64,000 bases of DNA from JAKOVR01 sp031415655 (GTDB taxonomy: Bacteria; Actinomycetota; Acidimicrobiia; Acidimicrobiales; Acidimicrobilacustridaceae): NCBI GenBank assembly GCA_031415655.1, contig JANOSD010000025.1, forward strand, positions 5,676-69,675, given 5' to 3'. The position numbers and the translations under genes are program-made. Every line of letters begins with the position of its first letter. The first letter of the stretch is position 1. Shown here piece after piece: positions 58,379-64,000 of this stretch. Under the pieces are notes generated by a model, which did no database searches, was not told the origin of the DNA, and saw only the letters and a program-made list of their open reading frames with translations.

Positions 58379-60691
58379 CTACCGGGTGAGGATCGAAGCG
58401 CCTTCTCGTGCGTAGAGCGGGAGTACGTCGAGCGGCACGTCGACCACAACCTCCGTTGGACCGTCCACCACCTGCCTGCGGTCCCACCAATTCACCCAGC
58501 GGCCGGGCGGGAACCACACCGAACGTGAACGGTCGCCACTCCGCCACACCGGCGCCGTCAGAAGATCCGGGCCGAGCATCCACTCATCCCAACGGTTACG
58601 CGCTCCCGATTCGTTTGGCCACATGAAGACGAGGGGACGTACGGGCGTGAGGCCCGTGGTTGCCGCCTCGTTGGCCAGGCCGTCGAGGTAGGGGCCGAGT
58701 TCGTGGTGCAGCGCCACGTACCGCTGATAGACGGCGAGCAGTTCGGTGTCCATCGTGCCGTCCGGGTTCACGTCCCATGGTGCCGGGCCCTTGCCGTGAA
58801 ACCGCATGAGCGGGCTGACGGCTCCCACCTGGATCCACCGGGAGTAGAGGTCGCGGTCGACCCAGTTCGAATAGCCACCGATGTCGCTCCCCCAAAACGC
58901 CGTCCCCATGAACGCCGCCCGTTGAATGGAGATCAGTACCGATCGCAAACCTTTGTCGGTAGACGGTGTCGTCTGTGGCACCTCCGGCAGGAGGATGCCC
59001 TCGCGACTGTGGGTGTCGCCACCCCATCGCATGGCGTAGGCCTGCGTTCCCGTATACGCCCCGCGGGAAATGAGCCACCCACTGCCATCGGGACGCACCT
59101 CGTCAAGCGCGGCTCGCCAGATCTGTTGGTACAGCACGACGTAGGCGTTGTGAATCTCGCGTCCAGTGCGGCCATCGGCGTACACGTCCGTGGGCTTCGA
59201 GGACACATCACCCTCCTCCCCACGGTCCATGAAGAACCCGTCGACCAGGCGACCTTGCGGCGACGTGAGGAAGTCGGTGAGTTTGCCCTTTATCCATTTC
59301 GCCGCATCGGGGTTCGTGAGGTCGATCGCCCGCTTGGAGTTGGGGGCCAGATACCCCTTCGAGGCCGCCTCCTCGCCGAGCACACCGAGAGCCCAAGGCG
59401 ACGTCCACACCATCAACCGCCAGCCCGCCTTTCGCATCTCGGCCAGCATGGCTTCGGCGTTCGGGAATCGCTCCGGATCGAATCGCAGTTCGCCATACCC
59501 TTCCGGTCCTGTGGCCCACGGCCGGTCGAAGTGGAACACACCGGGCGACAACCGGTTGTCCTCGTAGGCCTGGAGATCACGGGCCACATCAGCGTTGATC
59601 TCAATGCCGTGCCACGCGACAGTCGCTCCTTTTCGATATTCGTCGCGTCCCCGCCAGTTGGCAAAGACCACGCTCGGCGGCTTGGGCGCCCGACCGGTGA
59701 GTGAGGTGTACTCGTCGAGGATCTCGGGATGGCTCGGCCCCCGAAAGATATGAAATCCGCCCGCCTTTGTGGTGGGCGTCATCTCGAAGTCCACCGTGAG
59801 CACGTTGGGCACCGCCCGGCCGATGTCGTACGTGCCCGGCATGGTGCCGTCGATCAACAGCCCGTAGCGCTTGGACGACTGGTAGAACGGCGCGTAACCA
59901 GAGATGGTGGGAGTGGTGTACATGGTGACGAAATCGCCCCTGCGGTCGAGCGATCCGACCTCCGTGGGAATCAGTTCCGACGCGCCGAAATCGTCGGTGA
60001 TTCGCTCGGTGAGGCCGTAGATCGCCTCCCCGTCCGCCAGGCGCACGTCCATTCCCCAATTGGTTACGCCGGTGAGGTCGTCGGGCCGCAACATCACATG
60101 CATCGTTCCGCCGCGGACCGCCCCGAAGGTCACCGTGGCGGTCGACCCATCGACGAACATGACCGGAAGAGAAACCGTCTCGGCCTTGCCTGCGCCGTCA
60201 GCCGCGGTGGTCGCGGGCTCACGGCGGATCCCCGATGCCGAGGGAACCGCCGCCACGAACGACCTGACCCCGTTACGCACGAGGTACAGCGCCGGCCCGG
60301 CCTGGGCGGGGTCGGCGGCCTGGGTGGGGTTGGCCTTGTCAGTCGGTGGTGCGCCGCCAACGATCCGTCCGGCGGCGTCGTCGAACGAAATCGAGAACGC
60401 ACCACCAACGGACACCGTGGCGCGTAACTCGCCGCTGTCAACCACCACCACGGACGGATCAGACGTGTCGACGCGTGAGAACGTGGGGGCCGCGGCGGTG
60501 GGCCCGCTCGCCGCAGGGAGGGACGACCCACCGGCGGGAGCGACGCTCGTTGCCGGCATCGCCGGACTCGACCCCGAAGAGCTCGACCCCGAAGAGTTGG
60601 TCCCCGATCCCGATGTGCAGCCGGCCAAGGTCGACAGGAAAACCGTCACGGCCAAAAGGCGGCCGCGTATGCCGCGCACGGACGCTCTCAC
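58379..60691 (-). CDS. GH31-family glycosidase lipoprotein
   Basis: 770 residues from a GTG at 60691 (the precise start is uncertain). A signal ends in a lipobox (LSTLAGC at ~20-26), followed by a Ser/Gly/Pro linker. GH31 motifs are intact: WTSPWALGV, DGFFMDRGE with the nucleophile Asp, RWGGDTHS with the acid/base Asp, FWGSDIGGY, and LTAPVW in the C-terminal part, ending with WFPPGRWVNWWD, as in alpha-glucosidases and alpha-xylosidases. The N-terminal beta domain has LADGEAIYGLTERI. The enzyme should act outside the membrane on an alpha-linked oligosaccharide. Convergent with the nuclease gene. A frame extends much further upstream but that belongs to the thiolase remnant. Confidence 0.9.
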   Translation of the reverse strand: MRASVRGIRGRLLAVTVFLSTLAGCTSGSGTNSSGSSSSGSSPAMPATSVAPAGGSSLPAASGPTAAAPTFSRVDTSDPSVVVVDSGELRATVSVGGAFSISFDDAAGRIVGGAPPTDKANPTQAADPAQAGPALYLVRNGVRSFVAAVPSASGIRREPATTAADGAGKAETVSLPVMFVDGSTATVTFGAVRGGTMHVMLRPDDLTGVTNWGMDVRLADGEAIYGLTERITDDFGASELIPTEVGSLDRRGDFVTMYTTPTISGYAPFYQSSKRYGLLIDGTMPGTYDIGRAVPNVLTVDFEMTPTTKAGGFHIFRGPSHPEILDEYTSLTGRAPKPPSVVFANWRGRDEYRKGATVAWHGIEINADVARDLQAYEDNRLSPGVFHFDRPWATGPEGYGELRFDPERFPNAEAMLAEMRKAGWRLMVWTSPWALGVLGEEAASKGYLAPNSKRAIDLTNPDAAKWIKGKLTDFLTSPQGRLVDGFFMDRGEEGDVSSKPTDVYADGRTGREIHNAYVVLYQQIWRAALDEVRPDGSGWLISRGAYTGTQAYAMRWGGDTHSREGILLPEVPQTTPSTDKGLRSVLISIQRAAFMGTAFWGSDIGGYSNWVDRDLYSRWIQVGAVSPLMRFHGKGPAPWDVNPDGTMDTELLAVYQRYVALHHELGPYLDGLANEAATTGLTPVRPLVFMWPNESGARNRWDEWMLGPDLLTAPVWRSGDRSRSVWFPPGRWVNWWDRRQVVDGPTEVVVDVPLDVLPLYAREGASILTR

Positions 60692-60722
60692 CCCGTGCCC
60701 CGACGATCCAACGCATACCCCG

Positions 60723-61755
60723 TCATGCCCGAGCCACGTTTCGCCCCTGACCATTCGACATGAGCGTGACCGATCGGCACACGCACTCGGTGGTCTCCAA
60801 TGCCGCCAGGAACGCCGCTCCGTCGGGATCGGTGGCCTGGGCCCGTGCACAACACCGAGCACCGACGCCTCGGCCCCGGGGGGTGGCGGTTCGGTGGACC
60901 ACACGCCGATGGCGTGTTTGGTCATGTGCATCCCAACTCCCGTCGTGATGCCGACCGACCCCGGATCATGGCGCAGTACCTCAACCATCGTGGCGATCGA
61001 ATGGGTGAGGTAGTTCGACCCATGGCCGCCGAAGTACGGGAGACCGCCGGTGACGGTGAGGCCTCGACGGTCAGTCGAGAAGATGCCCAGTGCATCGGCG
61101 CCATGGTGCACCGACGACGGGAAGCAGGAGTAGAGGTCGAGGTGGGCGATGTCGTCGATGCCCACGGCCGCCGTCGCGAGGGCGGATGCGGAGACCGCAG
61201 CTCAGGGTTAGCAACGGCCACACTGCTGAGCGGGGCCATCGTGGCGCCGATCAGTTCTACGCATTCCTTGGGCGATCGGCCCATTCGGGCTCGACGGCCG
61301 ATGTCCCAACAGGCGAAGGTGAGCCAGGCCGGCCGCTCCCCCGCCTTCTTCAACCGCCGGACCGTGGCCAGCGCCTCCGCGCCCACGACGCACCCGACGA
61401 CGAGCCTGCCCCGCTCGATCGCGTCGGTTAGCTCCATCACCTTTTGCAGAGGTCGGGTGCCCCCGATCCCCGTGTACTGCTGGTTGGCGGGCGAACACCC
61501 AAGCCGCGCCGCAAGCCGACCGGCAGGGTCGTCGTAGGGCCAGCTTTGCGTGTAGATCACCCGGCGCGCACCGAGGCGTTCGATGACCCGGCCAGTCCCG
61601 CGCCCCGCGCCAGCGTCGGCCCCTGCCAACCGCACGACCTGCTCCCACATCGCCAACGGCTCGGGAGCACACCCGTCGACCAATTCACCGTCGTCGGCTC
61701 GCCAGGTCCGCTGCCCGACCCCGATCACACACACCGTCCGCCCCCTCGCCGTCAC
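60723..61755 (-). pseudogene. Acetyl-CoA acetyltransferase (thiolase-like) gene with three internal deletions
   Basis: The N-terminal part (MTARGRTVCVIGVGQRTWR; VIYTQSWPYDDPAGRLAARLG; QQYTGIGGTRPLQK; VVGAEALATVRRLKKAGERPAW) is typical of the actinobacterial thiolase-like family, usually ~500 residues. After RPAW it jumps to LTFACWDIGRR, after VANPEL it changes frame into VGIDDIAHLDLYSCFPSSVH (the catalytic-Cys-like region), and after VHGPRP it changes frame again into PDGAAFLAALETTEC. Only ~340 codons of sequence remain, so about 150 residues are missing across three junctions. It ends at 60723. Adjacent to an enoyl-CoA hydratase, it was probably part of a beta-oxidation cluster. The junctions may be real or assembly artefact. 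Confidence 0.8.
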
Positions 61756-61836
61756 CTTTCCACCGCCAAATGCTGGTTTGGTCTCTCTTGCGCCAAAAGT
61801 CTGAAGCGTTTGGGAGACGAAAACGCCAAGAGGGAG

Positions 61837-62665
61837 TCATGATGCGGTCCAGTTGGGGGGGCGCTTTCCGGCAAAAGCCTTGGGTCCCTCCTTGGCATCG
61901 GCGGTGGCGAAGATCGGCTGGCTCAACTCCTGTTCGATCCTGTACGCATCGTTGAGCGTTCCGCTCATTCCGCGCAGCACGCTTTCCTTTCGTGGCCTGC
62001 ACCGCCAACGGCGCATTCAGCGTGATCCGGTGGGCCCAGTCGAACGCCCGTTCCAGCAGTTCGTCCTCACCCACGATCTCGTTGATGAGCCCCAACGCCA
62101 ACGCCCGCGACGCGGGAAAGGCCTCGGCTGTGAGCAGGAACTCCATCGCTGCCGGGAACGACAGGTGTCGGGGCAGCCGAGCCGTGGTGCCCCCACCTGC
62201 GAACAGCCCGCGTTTTGGTTCCATCACGCCGACCGCGGCGTGATCGGAGGCGATGCGGTTGTCGACGCCGCCGAGCATCTCCATGCCACCGGCCACGCAG
62301 GGCCCGTTGATCGCGGCGATGATCGGCTTGTAGATCTTGGCGTCGCGCAGCACGGCGCGGGTGCCGTCGGCCAAACGGCAGCCGTCAATCTCGGTCACCT
62401 CGCCTCTGCCGATCTCTTTGGCCAGTTCGGTGATTTGCGGGATGTAGCCCTTAAGTTCGGCTCCGGCCATGAAACAGCGCTCCACGCCGGTTGCGACGGC
62501 AAGCCAGATCTCATCGTCGTACCTCACTTCCTTCCAGGCATTGGCAAGGTCGCGAAAGTGGTACACGTCGAGTGCGTTCTTCGTGGCTGGCCGGTCGATC
62601 GTGATCAACACCACGTGTTCGAGCCCGTCGGCAACACCCGCTTGTTTCTCGAAATGGGTGGGCAT
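61837..62665 (-). pseudogene. Enoyl-CoA hydratase with a +1 frameshift
   Basis: From an ATG at 62665 (MPTHFEKQAG; 62686 also possible) the crotonase fold is clear: VVLITIDRPATKNALD, ELKGYIPQITE, KPIIAAINGPCVAGGMEML (oxyanion Gly), GLFAGGGTTARLPRHLS. Near 61985 the sequence AAAGGAAAGC carries one extra G relative to AAAGAAAGC; correcting it restores KESVLRGMSGTLNDAYRIEQELSQP...AGKRPPNWTAS and a TGA at 61837. The last ~55 residues are therefore out of frame in the given sequence. It is either a sequencing error or very recent inactivation. Divergent from the PQQ-type gene across two shared operators. Confidence 0.85.
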
Positions 62666-62707
62666 CAGAAGGACCCTCCTCGGCACCGCTGGCGCCGGTC
62701 CACAAAC

Positions 62708-62724
62708 CTGACACGCTCGTCAGG
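62708..62724. promoter_or_regulatory. Palindromic operator copy 1 (CTGACAC core)
   Basis: CTGACACGCTCGTCAGG contains the arms CTGAC and GTCAG around a GC-rich centre. It lies 22 to 43 bases upstream of the possible enoyl-CoA hydratase starts. A second copy is at 62890-62906. The shared pattern is CTGACAC-N-C-N-N-GTCAGG. Confidence 0.65.
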
Positions 62725-62889
62725 GCAAAGTTGACAGTAACGTGCGCGGCGGTGTTCATCGACGCACCACACGACGCCCCCCGCCACCAAGTTCAAGTTC
62801 GTGTCGGCCGACCAGTACACAAGGACTCACCGTCCACCAGCAGGCGCCCGGCCTCGTTCTGCCCAGCCGGCCGTGCCATATTCGGTAGT

Positions 62890-62906
62890 CTGACACACGT
62901 GTCAGG
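62890..62906. promoter_or_regulatory. Palindromic operator copy 2 (CTGACAC core)
   Basis: CTGACACACGTGTCAGG has perfect 7-base arms (CTGACAC/GTGTCAG) and spans the PQQ-gene GTG start at 62899. A -10-like TAGTCT at 62886-62891 would put transcription start close to that GTG, making the mRNA leaderless and the operator directly over it. Matches the copy at 62708. Confidence 0.65.
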
Positions 62907-63856
62907 TTTCTGGACCCGGGGTGCCCGCACCAACTCCGCCGTCATCGCCACGTCGATCACCGCACTCGCGGGCGCCGCACTCGCCGGGTGCGGAGCCGAT
63001 GCCGTGAGTGGCCGCACCACGTCGAGCGCTGCGGCAGTTGATGTCGGCAAGCCCTGCGGCTGGCCGATGTCGGGCTTCTTGGCTTCGCGGACCTTCGCCA
63101 CCCCGTGTGCGTCGGCCATCACCGTCGATTCCGTCGACCGGATGGAACAGGCATGGTTCTTCAACGCCGACGACGTGGTGTCCGGATCGCCCGCCGTGGT
63201 CGACGGCACGGCCTACTTCGGCGACTGGTCCGGAAAGATGTACGCCGTTGATGCCGCCACGGGGAAAGCCAAATGGACCTATCAGACTGAGGTCCACACC
63301 CCGATCTATGCCGGCCAGATCACCGGTGGCCCAGCCGTGGCGGAACTCGGCGGCGAACGCACCGTGGTGATCGGAGGCGGCAAGACCATCTACGCACTGA
63401 AGGCCAGTGATGGCAGCCTTCGCTGGAAGCACACGCTCAACCCTTCGGCCACCGGCGACCCCACGGAAATCGAGTCGTCGGTTGTCGTGACCGGCAACAC
63501 CGTCATCGCCGGATGGGACGCACACAACAATCCCGGGTTCCGCGCTGGCGTGGTGGCGCTCGACGGCAATCAGGGAAATGCGCTGTGGACCTTCGATGGC
63601 GACGAAGGTCGGCCGCCTACCGGCTGTTCGGACGTTTGGGGAAGCCCCACCGTGGACGAACGGCACAAGCTGGTGTTCTTCGGGACCGGTAACTGCAACA
63701 CCTCACCCAAGGACTGGGGCCGCTACACCGAAGCCATCGTCGCCCTTCGACTCGACAGCGGGGAGACCGCCTGGACCTACCAGCCCCACGAGCCAAACAA
63801 CGATGATCTCGATTTCGCTGGCTTCCCCAACCTCTTCCGCATCGGCGATCGTGAGG
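62899..63856 (+). pseudogene. PQQ-type beta-propeller lipoprotein, 3' end cut off
   Basis: From a GTG at 62899 the product begins with a lipoprotein signal (ALAGAALAGC), then a quinoprotein dehydrogenase-like propeller: repeats of the form GKMYAVDAATGKAKWTYQT, KTIYALKASDGSLRWKHTL, GVVALDGNQGNALWTF, AIVALRLDSGETAWTYQP, and NNDDLDFAGFPNLF (about six blades). At about 63,857 the sequence changes to an unrelated TGTCAG-starting stretch and the frame stops at 63903 after ~16 foreign residues. The gene would normally continue, so it is interrupted. It is divergent from the enoyl-CoA hydratase. Confidence 0.78.
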
Positions 63857-64000
63857 TGTCAGTGGAGTTTCGCACTTGTGGGCGGGTGGCGGGTGGGTGT
63901 TAGGCGGCGTTGGCGAGGACGTCGAGTATCCCGTCGAGGATTTCGGGGTGGTGAGGTGTTGTGGGTGACATGGCTGTAATTCGTGTGGTCCAGAGGGTGC
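63857..64000 (-). mobile_element. Probable insertion-sequence end interrupting the propeller gene
   Basis: From 63857 the sequence reads TGTCAGTGGAGTTTCGCAC, whose TGTCAG start and GC-rich flank resemble the ends of IS21-type elements (from memory). On the minus strand an open frame ending at 63900 (PHHPEILDGILDVLANAA) continues beyond base 64000 and could be the C-terminus of a transposase-linked gene. Only one end is in the window and the family assignment is low confidence. Confidence 0.45.

Noticed and set aside
58379..61165. A single 928-residue frame joining GH31 and thiolase sequence
   Set aside because: The upstream part reads the thiolase remnant and stops making sense before the lipobox; the true GH31 start is near 60691.
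1..64000. CRISPR arrays, rRNA, replication origin
   Set aside because: No spaced direct-repeat series, rRNA-like sequence or DnaA-box cluster was found by reading.

Overview
This is a gene-dense, GC-rich stretch of a bacterial chromosome with short intergenic gaps and many 1-4 base gene overlaps. The gene set points to a high-GC actinobacterium, most likely an uncultured member of the class Acidimicrobiia (inference). It has two F420-type luciferase-like oxidoreductases, a PPOX-class flavin/F420 protein, a SigE-like ECF sigma factor, DUF1501/DUF1800 genes, and mesaconyl-CoA hydratase and methylsuccinyl-CoA dehydrogenase genes of actinobacterial type.

Bases 1-3.5 kb hold the start of a suf (Fe-S cluster assembly) operon on the minus strand: sufB, then three small genes (a single-pass membrane protein, an FHA-domain protein, a four-cysteine protein), then sufD running off the left edge. 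From 3.7 to 12 kb come a five-PAS GGDEF-EAL c-di-GMP protein, a heterodimeric ABC exporter, an F420-type oxidoreductase and a DUF2752 protein. From 12 to 22 kb come a pentapeptide-repeat lipoprotein, two metallo-beta-lactamase-fold hydrolases, a gamma-carbonic-anhydrase-like protein, a flavin reductase, an epoxide-hydrolase-like enzyme, a sigma factor with a DUF4349 membrane partner, MutY and a GDSL hydrolase. From 22 to 27.5 kb, mesaconyl-CoA hydratase and methylsuccinyl-CoA dehydrogenase genes (ethylmalonyl-CoA pathway) flank a second, membrane-bound GGDEF-EAL protein. Bases 27.7-50.4 kb are housekeeping and peripheral functions: a transport-type binding protein with a GT39-like membrane transferase, an SDR/TetR pair divergent from a ferritin-like di-iron protein across a clear inverted repeat, DUF1501/DUF1800, a HExxH protease, an SRPBCC-adenylate cyclase fusion, a transglutaminase, a MerR operon and a methyltransferase.

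From about 50.4 to 56.3 kb the sequence changes character. It is an accessory island next to a tRNA-Leu(UAA) gene, with a tyrosine integrase broken by two frameshifts, a FitAB (VapBC-type) module, a YefM/RelE-like module, a possible HicA-like gene, one intact and two wrecked copies of the same XRE-type antitoxin gene, a duplicated ~85-base segment and a truncated minus-strand gene. Several toxin-antitoxin promoters carry obvious palindromic operators.

Right of the tRNA (56.6-64 kb) are a RecB-type Fe-S nuclease, a GH31 glycosidase lipoprotein, a thiolase gene wrecked by deletions, an enoyl-CoA hydratase with a single +1 frameshift, and a PQQ-type beta-propeller lipoprotein cut off at 63,857 by what looks like a mobile-element end. 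The hydratase and propeller genes diverge from a region holding two copies of a 17-base palindromic operator. The cluster of frameshifts between 55 and 62 kb could be real decay or residual assembly error, and I cannot tell these apart from the sequence. I found no CRISPR array, rRNA or replication origin. The most interesting leads are the suf-embedded small genes, the shared operator pair near 62.8 kb, the triplicated antitoxin with its repeat, and the TetR/di-iron locus.
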